Below, in pieces: positions 27,326-36,723 of a stretch of 64,000 nt of DNA. The translations under genes were made by a program, and so were the position numbers. Within the stretch, counting starts at the first letter, position 1; every line of letters starts with the position of its first letter. The notes under the pieces are model-generated. The model had not been told where the DNA came from. It worked only from the letters and a program-made list of their open reading frames with translations, and ran no database searches. This DNA is from Blautia sp. Marseille-P3087 (lineage in GTDB: Bacteria > Bacillota > Clostridia > Lachnospirales > Lachnospiraceae): positions 1,473,257 to 1,537,256 of the forward strand of contig NZ_LT635539.1 of NCBI RefSeq assembly GCF_900120195.1, read 5' to 3'.

Positions 27326-29461
27326 TTACATCGATTTTCTTTCGGCGATCTCTGCCATCTTTGCCTCATTCAGTCGTGTATCACCATGCACACGGCTGTA
27401 GGAAAGATAACCGTTCATACGATCGATCTTGGTCAGGTTGCGGGAGCCGCATACCGGGCAGACGTCCATCTCAAGTTCCTGATGACCGCAGTCGTCACAA
27501 TATGCCAGAGAAAGATTGACTCCCTCATAATATCCGAGGTCCATTGCTCTGCGGATCAGTGTCCGGATGGCTTCTTTATTGTAGCCGATCGGATAACGTA
27601 CATACTGGATCTTACCACCATTACAGAGTTCCCAGAAGCGTCCTTCCAGATCCTGTTTCTCGATTGGAGTCACATCCTCTGTTACATGGCAGTGGAAACT
27701 GTTGCTCACATACGGTCTGTCGGATACGCCTTCTACGATTCCGTACATCTTGCGGAACTGCTCAACCTGCAGACCGCAGAGACTCTCAGCCGGTGTGCCG
27801 TAGATTGCATAGAGGTAACCATCCTCCTGCTTGAACTGGTTTACCTTGTCGTTGATATATTTCAGTACTTCCAGCGCGAACTGACCGTCCTCACGGATAG
27901 ATTTGCCATTATAAAGCTCCTGCAGCTCATTCAGTGCGGTGATACCAAAGGAAGCTGTCATCGGTTTCAGAAGTTTGCCGATCTTTTCGTTCGGTTTCAG
28001 ATGTCCGCCATAGAAACCGCCCTCACAGTATGCCAGTGGGTTCGTGGATGCACGCATCTGACCCAGGTATTCATACGTACGGATATGCAGGTTACGGATC
28101 ATCTGTAAATAGAAATCCAGCACCTCATAAAAATCTCTGCTCTCCGCTCTTGCTTTTGCAAGGATCATCGGAAGATGAAGGCTGACTGCACCAATATTGA
28201 AACGTCCGACAAATACCGGCTTATCCTGATCATCTGCCGGATACATGCCGCCCCGCTCATACCATGGGCTTAAGAAAGCACGACACCCCATAGGGCTGAT
28301 CACCTTGCCGTACTGTTTGTACATGCTGGCGATATAGCCTTTACCGGTAAGAGAAAGCCAGTCCGGATACATGGTCTTTGCAGAACAGTCTACACCGGCC
28401 TCAAAAATATCTTCACACGGTTTGCCCGGTCCGTGAAGGTTTTCATCATAGAGGAAAACAATCTTCGGAAACAGTACCGGTTTCTTGTGGCCTTTCTTGC
28501 CCTGTCCGCCCTTGTGCACTTCAAGAAGAGAAATATTACACATCTTCTCGAACTGACCGGTTCCGAGGCCGAGTGTCACAGTAACAAACGGATAGTCTCC
28601 ACGGGAAGAACCTACGGTATTAAGCTTGTACTCAATTCCCTGCCATCCCTGGTCAAAGTCTCTGCGCACCTTATCCAGTGCGTACTCGATTGCTTTTTCT
28701 TCTCTGCCGCTCCAGCTCTCATCAGCATATTTCAAAAATTCACTGATATATTTGTCATAGCTCTTCTGCGCATAAGGTCCGAGGATCTTATCCACTTCCG
28801 GTACAGTAAATCCACCATACTGCTGTGCCGCTGTACTTAAGATGATATCTCCCATAACATCAAATGCGGTATCCAGAGTCTTTGGTTCGTTGTACCAGAC
28901 ATTTCCCATCTCAAATCCGCCACGCAGGACTGCACCCACATCAAACAGACAACAGTTCATCGTATCCAGACGTGCAGACTGGTCATGAATATAAATATAA
29001 CCGTCCTTACATGCCTGCAGTTCATTGCGGTTCATAAAGAATTTTCTGTAAAGTTCCTTATTCAGTTCGTTAAAGATCAGGCTTCGCTTTGTAGCTACAA
29101 GCGCACTGTCTGTATTGGCATTGCTCTTGTCACCGATATAACGGATTGCCTGACTCTTGGTATATACATCATCCATCATATGGATGAAATCAAGTTTGTA
29201 ATTGCGGTAATCACGATAACTCTTGGCAACTGCCGGGTTTACACGCTCCAGAGCGCCTTCTACGATATTGTGCATTTCCTGGATCTCAATCTCGTTTTTG
29301 CCGAGGGAATCTGCATGCTCCTGCGCAAAACGGCAGATAAAATCCTTCTCCTCTTGAGAAAATGTATAAAGAATTCGTGCGGCTGACTTGTTTACCGCTT
29401 TCACTATTTTCTGTGGATCAAATTCTTCTCTTGTTCCATCTTTTTTGATTACATAGATCAT
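27326..29461 (-). CDS. nrdD: Anaerobic (class III) ribonucleoside-triphosphate reductase
   Basis: Glycyl-radical enzyme making dNTPs without oxygen. 711 aa from the ATG at 29461, which has AGGAG at a good distance; an ATG at 29509 behind GGGGAG is an alternative with 16 extra residues. An N-terminal ATP-cone (MIYVIKKDGTREEFDPQKIVKAV) is followed by the NrdD barrel (YIHDQSARLDTMNCCLFDV). The C-terminal zinc site is CDDCGHQELEMDVCPVCGS. The glycyl-radical loop reads DRMNGYLSYSR, where many NrdD have R-V-x-GYL. The activase gene nrdG, usually next door, is absent from this window; the hsd operon occupies the downstream position. Two NrdR-like boxes overlap the promoter. Confidence 0.95.
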   Translation of the reverse strand: MIYVIKKDGTREEFDPQKIVKAVNKSAARILYTFSQEEKDFICRFAQEHADSLGKNEIEIQEMHNIVEGALERVNPAVAKSYRDYRNYKLDFIHMMDDVYTKSQAIRYIGDKSNANTDSALVATKRSLIFNELNKELYRKFFMNRNELQACKDGYIYIHDQSARLDTMNCCLFDVGAVLRGGFEMGNVWYNEPKTLDTAFDVMGDIILSTAAQQYGGFTVPEVDKILGPYAQKSYDKYISEFLKYADESWSGREEKAIEYALDKVRRDFDQGWQGIEYKLNTVGSSRGDYPFVTVTLGLGTGQFEKMCNISLLEVHKGGQGKKGHKKPVLFPKIVFLYDENLHGPGKPCEDIFEAGVDCSAKTMYPDWLSLTGKGYIASMYKQYGKVISPMGCRAFLSPWYERGGMYPADDQDKPVFVGRFNIGAVSLHLPMILAKARAESRDFYEVLDFYLQMIRNLHIRTYEYLGQMRASTNPLAYCEGGFYGGHLKPNEKIGKLLKPMTASFGITALNELQELYNGKSIREDGQFALEVLKYINDKVNQFKQEDGYLYAIYGTPAESLCGLQVEQFRKMYGIVEGVSDRPYVSNSFHCHVTEDVTPIEKQDLEGRFWELCNGGKIQYVRYPIGYNKEAIRTLIRRAMDLGYYEGVNLSLAYCDDCGHQELEMDVCPVCGSRNLTKIDRMNGYLSYSRVHGDTRLNEAKMAEIAERKSM

Positions 29462-29518
29462 ACCTTGTCTCTCCTGTTTGCTGCTTTTATGAGGTTTCTT
29501 GCTCCCCATTACTTTCTC

Positions 29519-29563
29519 CCCATATATTGTGTTGCATATGAGAGTATAGCACAATATCATGTG
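29519..29563 (-). promoter_or_regulatory. nrdD promoter with paired NrdR-like boxes
   Basis: Two boxes resembling the NrdR consensus ACACTATATATAGTGT: CCCATATATTGTGT at 29519-29532 and GCACAATATCATGTG at 29549-29563 (plus-strand reading), centres about 31 bases apart, i.e. three helical turns. An extended -10 TGCTATACT (minus strand, 29543-29551) lies between them. NrdR normally represses RNR genes when dATP is high. Confidence 0.7.
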
Positions 29564-29633
29564 AAATAAAAGAGTGAATTTCAGTTTTTATTGTCTGAAA
29601 TCTTACCAAAAAAGAATCAGTTAAAACACTATT

Positions 29634-30419
29634 TCAGTTTACCCATTCCATCAGATAGATGCTTGCATTTGGATCATCTTCGGACTGCACCTCGATCGTA
29701 TCACCCTCATCCAGCATCACAAGCAAGGTGTCATCGCCTGTTTTCAGCGGATAACGCTCTTTTTTCGTTCCGTCTTTGGAAGTAACTACAACCACTGCTT
29801 TCTCATCAATGGTATAGATTCCGTATCTTCCTGCTTCGATCTGCACACCTGCTGTTACCGGACCATTCCCGGCTGCAAGTGAATAAAACATATATCCATC
29901 ATCATCCTGCTCGGCAGAAAAATATGTATCCAGCTCTTCGGTATCTGTATATGTATTCCCACTGTCCGACTGGCTGTTCACAACATCCTGAATCATGTCT
30001 TTAAAATCGCCAAATGCCGGTGCAAGTGACATCACAAGAATAAAAAGTATCCATACCCATACAAATTTCGAACGTTTCTTCGGCTTTCTGGTGTATCTCT
30101 CCGTCGTTCCGGCAATATTTCGCGGCGCAGACATCTTCTGCATTGCATCCTGACGGATCTTTTTCTGCTGGTCCTGAATTGCCTGTCTGGATACAGTTGT
30201 CCGGCCGGCCGCACTCTTCGCAGCACCGTTCATTCTCTTCGGTGTGTCCTGCGGTCTCTGCTGTTCGCGCATGATCTTACGCGCCTTATCAGACGCATGC
30301 TGGTAATGATCTCTTCGGCTTTCATTCAAATGATATAAAATCTCATCGTTACGGTACGGCATACCACAGTCTTTACATCTTCCATTCACAACAGATCCGT
30401 CACATAAAGGACATCTCAT
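29634..30419 (-). CDS. Zinc-ribbon, single-pass membrane protein of unknown function
   Basis: 261 aa. The N terminus MRCPLCDGSVVNGRCKDCG is a four-cysteine zinc ribbon. It is followed by a basic, low-complexity linker, one membrane segment (FVWVWILFILVMSLAPAFG, about residues 120-138) and an outside domain with an Asp/Glu-rich stretch and a beta-rich C-terminal part (GPVTAGVQIEAGRYGIYTID). This resembles zinc_ribbon_2-type envelope proteins whose function is unknown. ATG 30419 is preceded by GAGGGGG; the frame could begin at GTG 30428. It is a single gene between nrdD and the divergent asnA. Confidence 0.8.
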   Translation of the reverse strand: MRCPLCDGSVVNGRCKDCGMPYRNDEILYHLNESRRDHYQHASDKARKIMREQQRPQDTPKRMNGAAKSAAGRTTVSRQAIQDQQKKIRQDAMQKMSAPRNIAGTTERYTRKPKKRSKFVWVWILFILVMSLAPAFGDFKDMIQDVVNSQSDSGNTYTDTEELDTYFSAEQDDDGYMFYSLAAGNGPVTAGVQIEAGRYGIYTIDEKAVVVVTSKDGTKKERYPLKTGDDTLLVMLDEGDTIEVQSEDDPNASIYLMEWVN

Positions 30420-30491
30420 AGACAACACCCCCTCATCTTATCGCTGTATGTATTATTGTAGCCTTTTTCCATAAATCTTACAAGGTTAAAA

Positions 30492-30520
30492 TTGCAATCC
30501 CATATTTTTCTTGCTATAAT
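30492..30520 (+). promoter_or_regulatory. Promoter of asnA
   Basis: TTGCAA (30492-30497), 17-base spacer, TATAAT (30515-30520), 28 bases before the start codon. Confidence 0.78.
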
Positions 30521-30547
30521 GTTTCTATTAAATTTGAGGAGGCTATT

Positions 30548-31555
30548 ATGGAACAAATTAAAATTCCTGCCGGCTATCATTCAGATCTGAATCTGCATGA
30601 TACGCAGGTTGCAATTAAAACAGTCAAAGACTTTTTCCAGCAGACTCTGGCTCAGAAGCTCAATCTTCTCCGTGTTTCTGCTCCGGTTTTTGTATCCCCG
30701 TCATCCGGCCTGAACGACAATCTGAATGGTGTGGAGCGCCCGGTAAGCTTCGACATCAAAGGTCAGGACGAAAACGCTGAGATCGTGCATTCCCTTGCAA
30801 AATGGAAACGTTATGCACTTAAGAAATATGGTTTTGCTCATGGTGAAGGACTTTATACAGATATGATCGCGATCCGCCGTGACGAAGATCTGGACAACAT
30901 CCATTCTGTATACGTTGACCAGTGGGACTGGGAGAAGATTATTACTAAAGAAGAACGCACTATGGAAACTCTGATCAACACGGTACGTTCTATCTACAGT
31001 GTTCTTCGCAAAACAGAGAAATACATGGCTGTACAGTATGACTATATCGAGGAAATCCTTCCGAAAGAGATCGCTTTTGTTTCCACACAGGAACTGGTTG
31101 ACATGTATCCGGATCTCACTCCGAAGGAAAGAGAATACAAGATTGTCAAAGAAAAAGGTGCGGTCTTCCTTATGCAGGTAGGTAAGACCTTAAGCAATGG
31201 TGAACGCCACGACGGACGTGCCCCGGACTATGACGACTGGGAACTGAACGGCGACATTCTCGTTTACTACCCGGTACTGGATATCGCTCTTGAACTTTCT
31301 TCCATGGGTATCCGTGTAGACGAGAAAACACTCGACCGCCAGCTTACAGAGGCAGGCTGCGATGACCGCAGAGAGCTTCCATTCCAGAAAGCAATCATGA
31401 ATAAAGAACTGCCATATACTATCGGCGGCGGAATCGGACAGTCCCGTATCTGTATGTTCTTCCTTCGTAAAGCACACATCGGCGAAGTTCATGTATCCTT
31501 GTGGCCGGAAGAAGTCACAAAGACTGCTGCGGAAGCAGGAGTAAATCTGCTGTAA
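30548..31555 (+). CDS. asnA: Aspartate--ammonia ligase (ammonia-dependent asparagine synthetase)
   Basis: Makes asparagine from aspartate, ammonia and ATP (335 aa). It has the class-II tRNA-synthetase-like fold. Recognisable segments: VSAPVFVSPSSGLNDNLNGV, VHSLAKWKRYAL, GEGLYTDMIAIRRDEDLDN, SVYVDQWDWEK, GERHDGRAPDYDDW and GGGIGQSRICMFFL. GAGGAGG precedes the ATG. It has its own strong promoter and stands as a single gene. Confidence 0.96.
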   Translation: MEQIKIPAGYHSDLNLHDTQVAIKTVKDFFQQTLAQKLNLLRVSAPVFVSPSSGLNDNLNGVERPVSFDIKGQDENAEIVHSLAKWKRYALKKYGFAHGEGLYTDMIAIRRDEDLDNIHSVYVDQWDWEKIITKEERTMETLINTVRSIYSVLRKTEKYMAVQYDYIEEILPKEIAFVSTQELVDMYPDLTPKEREYKIVKEKGAVFLMQVGKTLSNGERHDGRAPDYDDWELNGDILVYYPVLDIALELSSMGIRVDEKTLDRQLTEAGCDDRRELPFQKAIMNKELPYTIGGGIGQSRICMFFLRKAHIGEVHVSLWPEEVTKTAAEAGVNLL

Positions 31556-31644
31556 TCAGGGCATAAGCCGACAATTTGCCATAAGACCGACTTTAAAACA
31601 GTCCTTCTATAGTAAAAATTCACCAAATTTTAATAATTGAATTA

Positions 31645-31673
31645 TTGACAGACTGGTACCTTCATACTATCAT
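31645..31673 (+). promoter_or_regulatory. Promoter of the CBS-domain gene
   Basis: Perfect -35 TTGACA (31645-31650), 17-base spacer, TATCAT (31668-31673). The transcript would carry a ~55-base leader. Confidence 0.65.
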
Positions 31674-31735
31674 ATCAGTAGCAACTGACCTGAACATTTA
31701 TCAGTGAACATACAAGAAAGACAGAGGTACCAACT

Positions 31736-32182
31736 GTGAATATTTTATTTTTTCTGACACCCAAAAGCGACGTAGCCTATATATTTGAAGACGAGACCCT
31801 GCGACAGACTGTTGAAAAGATGGAGCACCGCAAGTTCTCCTGTATCCCGATTCTGAATAAAGAAGGAAAGTACACCGGAACGATCTCCGAGGGAGACCTC
31901 TTATGGGGAATCAAGCTCCTCAATATCAACAGCACTGATCTCAAAGAAATGGAAAATGTTTCGATCATGGCGATTCCGCGACGTGCCACTTATAAGCCGG
32001 TACATGCTGATGCAGATATGGAAGACCTGCTGGACCGTGCCATCAATCAGAACTATGTTCCTGTCGTCGATGACAAGGGATCCTTTATCGGAATCATCAC
32101 CCGTAAAGAAATTATCAAATATTGCTACAAAGAAATGAAAAAATTAAGTGCCCTGCACGAAAAGCAGGACACATCCGAATAA
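31736..32182 (+). CDS. CBS-domain pair protein
   Basis: 148 aa protein made only of two CBS motifs (about residues 10-60 and 75-135: RQTVEKMEHRKFSCIPILNK with TGTISEGDLL, and DLLDRAINQNYVPVVDDKG with IGIITRKEII). Such stand-alone pairs bind adenine nucleotides and regulate partners. The start is GTG 31736 with AGAGGT upstream. The target is not evident; neighbours (asnA, an amidohydrolase) are on separate units. A strong terminator follows. Confidence 0.88.
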   Translation: MNILFFLTPKSDVAYIFEDETLRQTVEKMEHRKFSCIPILNKEGKYTGTISEGDLLWGIKLLNINSTDLKEMENVSIMAIPRRATYKPVHADADMEDLLDRAINQNYVPVVDDKGSFIGIITRKEIIKYCYKEMKKLSALHEKQDTSE

Positions 32183-32190
32183 TAAAAGAA

Positions 32191-32235
32191 GCCGGTTTCC
32201 CGTGTATTCATATACATCAGGAAATCGGCCTTTTT
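32191..32235. terminator. Bidirectional terminator between the CBS gene and the M20 gene
   Basis: GCCGGTTTCC (32191-32200) pairs with GGAAATCGGC (32220-32229), with an inner GTGTAT/ATATAC helix and T5 following. On the other strand it serves the convergent amidohydrolase gene. Confidence 0.85.
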
Positions 32236-32245
32236 GTATCCAGAT

Positions 32246-33685
32246 TTAATCCGGAATTACCGGTACGGCATCTGCCGGAATCGGGCATACGAATCCGGAT
32301 TTTGTACGTTTTTCAAACTCTGCTCTTGCTTCATCCAGAAGATTGTGATCTTCAAACAGATCGATTGCAGTTGCTGCAATCACCTTACCCGCATGGATTA
32401 CTGCTTTGTGTCCAATCTCGGTGCAGTCACAGGAAACATTCTGCCAGCTGTGTCCCGGGCATCCGTTCGGCCATGCAGCCACATGGATCTGTGCCGTTGG
32501 TGTCAGCCAGCTTACATCACCAACATCGGTAGAACCTGCATTGAACGCATCCTTCTGATAGAGTGGTGCAAGGAATGCATTCATTGCATGACCATACTCC
32601 TTCTGCATCTTTTCTACCGCTTCTCTTGCCGCCTCATCGTTTTCGGCTGCCACTCCCGGAATTGCGCTGTGATCATAAGTTTCTGCCAGCGCATCCGCAT
32701 ATTTATTTTCTTCTTCGGTATACTGCGGGACACCAAGCTCCTCAAAGTTTTTATAAAGAACGCGCTCCAGCGCAAAGTTACTTACCGTGTCTGCCAGACC
32801 GTCAATAAATTTTTTCTCAAAAGTCGTCTCTGTCATAAGAGCCGCACCTTCGGCAATCTTGTCCACACGTTTCTGAAGCTCCACAGCTTCTGCCACATGA
32901 TTGGAACGCACCATATATAAAACGCTCGCCTTTGGCTGTACAACATTCGGACTGCATCCGCCGGCATCTGTGATTGCATAATGGATGCGTGCCTTACTGC
33001 TCATATGCTCTCTCAGGAACTGTACCCCAATATTCATAAGCTCCACTGCATCAAGGGCGCTCCTTCCCATCTCAGGCGCTCCGGCTGCGTGAGAAGCCGT
33101 TCCTGTAAACTTGTACTGCGTCTGAATGCAGGAGTTTGAAGAACCGGTTGCTACCTCATTGACATCTTCCGGATGCCAGGTAAGTGCTGCATCCAGCTTT
33201 TTCCAGAGACCGTCACGCGCCATAAACGCTTTTGCCGCGCCGCCCTCTTCACCCGGGCATCCATAAAGAATCACAGTTCCTTCCATTTCATTTTTTTCCA
33301 GATATGCTTTGACGCCAAGTGCCGCCGCAAACGCACCGGCGCCCAGAAGATTGTGTCCGCATCCGTGACCATTTCCGCCTTTCTGGATCGCTTTACGCTC
33401 AAGCAACCCTGCTTCCTGTGAAAGTCCGGAAAGTGCATCATACTCTGCCAAAATGCCGATATACGGACGACCATGTCCGTAGGATGCCGCAAATGCAGTC
33501 TCGATATTACAGGTTCCACGCTCTACCTCAAAGCCCTCTTTTTCCAGTGCTTCGCAGTAAGCGGCTGCGGATTTGAACTCCTGCAGGGAAAGCTCTGCAA
33601 ATTCCCAGATTTTATCGGCGATTCCTGTAATCAGATCGCGCTTTTCCTCAATTGTCTGCAATGCAGACTGTTTTTCTGCTGTCAT
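32246..33685 (-). CDS. M20-family amidohydrolase, AbgB-like
   Basis: 479 aa zinc-dependent amidohydrolase/peptidase resembling p-aminobenzoyl-glutamate hydrolase subunit AbgB. Visible: GILAEYDALSGLSQEA, the metal-site segment GNGHGCGHNLLGAGAFAAAL, YGCPGEEGGAAKAFM (catalytic Glu pair), TWHPEDVN, FTGTASHAAGAPEMGRSALDA and GSTDVGDVSW. The substrate is probably an N-acyl or folate-type amino-acid conjugate. The amino-acid ABC importer on the same strand upstream is separated by its own terminator, so a shared pathway is only suggested. ATG 33685 has AGAAGG upstream. Confidence 0.88.
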   Translation of the reverse strand: MTAEKQSALQTIEEKRDLITGIADKIWEFAELSLQEFKSAAAYCEALEKEGFEVERGTCNIETAFAASYGHGRPYIGILAEYDALSGLSQEAGLLERKAIQKGGNGHGCGHNLLGAGAFAAALGVKAYLEKNEMEGTVILYGCPGEEGGAAKAFMARDGLWKKLDAALTWHPEDVNEVATGSSNSCIQTQYKFTGTASHAAGAPEMGRSALDAVELMNIGVQFLREHMSSKARIHYAITDAGGCSPNVVQPKASVLYMVRSNHVAEAVELQKRVDKIAEGAALMTETTFEKKFIDGLADTVSNFALERVLYKNFEELGVPQYTEEENKYADALAETYDHSAIPGVAAENDEAAREAVEKMQKEYGHAMNAFLAPLYQKDAFNAGSTDVGDVSWLTPTAQIHVAAWPNGCPGHSWQNVSCDCTEIGHKAVIHAGKVIAATAIDLFEDHNLLDEARAEFEKRTKSGFVCPIPADAVPVIPD

Positions 33686-33765
33686 AGTATCGTACCTTCT
33701 TTCTGTAGATTAAAAACCAATCGGATAAGTCCGTTTCATACTTTATGACTTCCTGTTGTATAAAC

Positions 33766-33803
33766 TCAAAAAGGCAACCAGAATTTTCCGGTCACCTTTT
33801 TTA
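33766..33803 (-). terminator. Terminator of the amino-acid ABC operon
   Basis: Minus strand AAGGTGACC pairs with GGTTGCCTT through two G-U pairs, loop GGAAAATTCT, then TTTTTGAG. Confidence 0.75.
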
Positions 33804-33805
33804 TT

Positions 33806-34582
33806 TTACAGCACCTTAGATAAAAATTCCTGCAGACGCGGATTCGTCGGATTTTCGAAAATTTCCTCCGGTGTTCCATCTACAAGAAGTTTACCGTCTG
33901 CCATAAAGAGCACACGGTTTCCTACCTCACGTGCGAATCCCATCTCATGTGTTACAACCACCATGGTCATGCCTTCTTTGGCAAGCTCTTTCATAACATC
34001 CAGAACTTCACCGACCATCTCCGGATCAAGAGCAGAAGTCGGTTCGTCAAACAGCATAACGTCAGGCTCCATCGCAAGGGCCCTTACGATTGCCACACGC
34101 TGCTTCTGACCACCGGAAAGCTGGATCGGATATGCATTTGCACGGTCAGCAAGACCGACACGGTCCAGAAGCTCCAGTGCTTTTTTCTCCGCTTCTTCTT
34201 TTGAAACACCCTTTACTTTCATCGGTGCAAGTGTCATATTATCCAGGATCGTCATATGTGGGAACAGGTTAAAATGCTGGAAAACCATGCCCATCTTCTG
34301 ACGGAGGCTGTCGATGTCCAATTTTACTTTCTTTCCGGAAGCATCGACATATTTTTTCTTTGTGATATCTACGCCGTTAAAAATGATCTCACCGTCTGTC
34401 GGCTCTTCAAGGAGGTTCAGACTTCGGAGAAAAGTAGATTTACCGGATCCGGAAGGTCCGATCACTACCATAACATCACCTTTATTAATATCTGCGGTTA
34501 CACCATCCAGAGCCTTGATCGCGCCTCTGTGATAATGTTTCTTAAGGTTTCTTACCTGAATCAGACTATCGCTTGTCGCCAT
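33806..34582 (-). CDS. Polar amino acid ABC transporter ATPase (GlnQ-like)
   Basis: 258 aa ATPase of a polar amino-acid importer. Walker [23 protein letters not shown]-loop [15 protein letters not shown], signature [15 protein letters not shown], Walker [21 protein letters not shown] and the H-loop [12 protein letters not shown] are all present. An insertion, [20 protein letters not shown], lies before the Q-loop as in some Clostridia members. Its ATG lies 17 bases inside the end of the permease gene, with AAGGAG upstream, so the two are coupled. Confidence 0.94.
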   Translation of the reverse strand: MATSDSLIQVRNLKKHYHRGAIKALDGVTADINKGDVMVVIGPSGSGKSTFLRSLNLLEEPTDGEIIFNGVDITKKKYVDASGKKVKLDIDSLRQKMGMVFQHFNLFPHMTILDNMTLAPMKVKGVSKEEAEKKALELLDRVGLADRANAYPIQLSGGQKQRVAIVRALAMEPDVMLFDEPTSALDPEMVGEVLDVMKELAKEGMTMVVVTHEMGFAREVGNRVLFMADGKLLVDGTPEEIFENPTNPRLQEFLSKVL

Positions 34583-35351
34583 GGCTCATTCTCCTTTCAA
34601 AATATGCAATCAGTTTGGAGGTCGGGAAGCACAGACAGAAATAAATTGCTGTCGCAACAAGCAGCGGCTCGATGATGATAAAGGTTGCTCCCTTGACTGC
34701 GTTTACGGCAGACATGATATCCTGAACACCGATGGTATAAGTGATTGCAGATTCCTTGATGATAACAACGAATTCGTTTGCGATTGCCGGAAGGATATTT
34801 TTGAGTGCCTGCGGAAGAATGATATAGCGCAGGTTCATAGTCTGGGAAAGCCCCAGAGAACGTGCAGCTTCTGTCTGTCCCTGATCGATAGACTGGATTC
34901 CGGCACGCATGATCTCACAGAGATATGCACCGGAGTTCATGCCAAGTGCAACAACACCCGGGAAAAAACGGTTGAACTTAATAAATCCAAATATCTGGAA
35001 AGACGGAAGATCGATCATTCCGAACACACCGTAGTAGATAATAAAAATCTGTACCAGTACCGGGGTGGAACGAAGTATTTCTACGTAAGCAGTTGCTATA
35101 AAAGAAAGGGGATTGAATTTGGACAGCCATACCAGCGGTCCTCCCTCTCTCAGATGTCCATTACGGTCTACCGCAAGGGCACGGAACGGACGAATGTTTG
35201 ACATACGCATCAGCGCAAGGATCAGCGCAAGTACAAAACCGATGGCAACCGTAAACATTGACAGCAATACGGTTACAAGGAGGCCCTGTCTGAATAACTG
35301 TGCATATGGGGCAATTTTGCCAAAATTGGATAATTTAATAAAACTGTCCAT
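34566..35351 (-). CDS. Polar amino acid ABC transporter permease
   Basis: 261 aa inner permease of the HisM/GlnP family with about five to six membrane segments. It has the family loop [20 protein letters not shown] and the EAA motif [20 protein letters not shown] followed by [18 protein letters not shown] use ATG 35351 (MDSFIKLSN), which has AAAGGAG 5 bases before; an upstream in-frame codon at 35366 overlaps that ribosome site. It is separated from the upstream binding-protein gene by 240 bases that include a strong hairpin. Confidence 0.92.
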   Translation of the reverse strand: MDSFIKLSNFGKIAPYAQLFRQGLLVTVLLSMFTVAIGFVLALILALMRMSNIRPFRALAVDRNGHLREGGPLVWLSKFNPLSFIATAYVEILRSTPVLVQIFIIYYGVFGMIDLPSFQIFGFIKFNRFFPGVVALGMNSGAYLCEIMRAGIQSIDQGQTEAARSLGLSQTMNLRYIILPQALKNILPAIANEFVVIIKESAITYTIGVQDIMSAVNAVKGATFIIIEPLLVATAIYFCLCFPTSKLIAYFERRMSHGDKR

Positions 35352-35477
35352 AAAAACTCCTTTCATGATATCGTTAATTCTTATGTATTATAGCAGAAAA
35401 TAACGGACAGATAAACAATAATCCTCTGTCACAGGTTACTTTTATCCACCATATAAATATTACCTTGGAACGACAAT

Positions 35478-35511
35478 ATGGATTCCTGCCACCAAACGGG
35501 CAGGAATCCAT
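35478..35511 (-). terminator. Strong hairpin between binding protein and permease
   Basis: ATGGATTCCTGCC (35478-35490) and GGCAGGAATCCAT (35499-35511) form a perfect 13-base stem with an 8-base loop. No good T-run follows on the minus strand, so it probably stabilises the 3' end of the binding-protein mRNA or partly terminates, giving more binding protein than membrane parts. Confidence 0.7.
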
Positions 35512-35591
35512 TATTTATGCCAAAGTATGCGAGAGAAGCAGCCAGTGGCGGGCTCTCTGTATCACTTTATATGACTCAAAATCGGTCTGGA

Positions 35592-36449
35592 TTATTCAGC
35601 GTCGTCTGCTTCCGGAACTGCGCCGTTTGCGTCCAGTGTTCCTTCATATGTCTGACCTGCTGCAAGCTCTGTTGCATCTGCGATGAATTTGTCCATGGAA
35701 CCATCATCAAGAGCATCTGCGATTGCTTCGTTTACAGCTTTGAGAAGTTCTTCATTTCCTTTACAAACACCGATTGCAGAACCTTCTGTATCATATGGTA
35801 CGTCGCATACGATCTCAAGATCCGGATAGTTTTTCTGATAGCTTTCTGCTACAGCTGTCTCAATGAATGCGCCATCCATTTTACCTGTCAGAAGCTCTGT
35901 GATAAGGTCTGTAACCTTCGGCAGAGATACGATATCTGCATCCGGAGTATTTTCGTTTGCAAGATCAAGCTGGATAGAACCGGTCTGTGCTCCGATAGAG
36001 TAATCTTTGTTGTTTGCATCTTCAAGAGTCTTGAACTGATCAGCTTTGTCTTTTACTGTTACGAAAGACTGTCCGCCCTTGTAATACAGATCTGAGAACT
36101 CCATAGCATCTGCACGAGCCGGGTCCGGTGAAAGACCTGCCATGCCAAGGTCAACGTTTTTCTGTGAAAGCTCGCTTAATACACCGTCGAAGTCCATCGG
36201 AACTACTTCCAGTTCCAGTCCCATCTTGTCTGCGATGTACTGAGCCAGATCCATATCAAATCCGGAAAGTGTCGGGTTGCCATCTTCATCGATTGAATAA
36301 AATTCATATGGTGCGAAGTCCGGGCTTGTTGCAACTGTAAGCTTACCATCTGTAACAGTCTCTACCTTATCATCAGCCATTGCCGGAACTGCCATAGAAA
36401 CAGCCATAACTGCACCAATCATAATTGCTGTAATTTTCTTTAAGTTCAT
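35592..36449 (-). CDS. Polar amino acid ABC transporter substrate-binding protein
   Basis: 285 aa extracytoplasmic binding protein (SBP family 3). Signal peptide MNLKKITAIMIGAVMAVSMA with cleavage after AMA; no lipobox cysteine. Then KLTVATSPDFAPYEF, GFDMDLAQYIADKMGLELE, FDGVLSELSQKNVDLGMAGL, GAQTGSIQLDLA and GVCKGNEELLKAVNEAIA. The ligand is likely a polar amino acid or cystine. ATG 36449 has GAGGAAG upstream; the frame extends 8 codons further but with no support. First gene of the importer operon, divergent from hydF. Confidence 0.92.
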   Translation of the reverse strand: MNLKKITAIMIGAVMAVSMAVPAMADDKVETVTDGKLTVATSPDFAPYEFYSIDEDGNPTLSGFDMDLAQYIADKMGLELEVVPMDFDGVLSELSQKNVDLGMAGLSPDPARADAMEFSDLYYKGGQSFVTVKDKADQFKTLEDANNKDYSIGAQTGSIQLDLANENTPDADIVSLPKVTDLITELLTGKMDGAFIETAVAESYQKNYPDLEIVCDVPYDTEGSAIGVCKGNEELLKAVNEAIADALDDGSMDKFIADATELAAGQTYEGTLDANGAVPEADDAE

Positions 36450-36482
36450 CTTCTCTTCCTCCTCGATTTTCACTGAGAATAT

Positions 36483-36502
36483 TTATGCATGAAAATGCAT
36501 AA
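36483..36502. promoter_or_regulatory. Palindrome in the leader of the amino-acid importer
   Basis: TTATGCAT-GAAA-ATGCATAA, perfect 8-base arms, about 35 bases upstream of the binding-protein start and just after a -10-like TACAAT on the minus strand. Could be an operator or a leader hairpin. Confidence 0.45.
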
Positions 36503-36601
36503 TTTCTTTTCATTTTTCTTATTGTATCATACTATTTCAAAATTACAAGCACTACTTTCTTTTATAAGTATACAAATTTTTTTATGCATTCCCTTTTTAC
36601 C

Positions 36602-36630
36602 TTGTTAAAACGCCCAAAGTCTTATATAAT
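36602..36630 (+). promoter_or_regulatory. Promoter of hydF
   Basis: TTGTTA (36602-36607), 17-base spacer, TATAAT (36625-36630), about 95 bases before the start codon. Confidence 0.65.
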
Positions 36631-36723
36631 AAGAAATATTCTTTCATATTTTATTGTGTTAAATTTCTGTTGTTCTGGAATTTTGGCTGTCACTATATTG
36701 ACAGATATAAGGGGGACTGCTCT

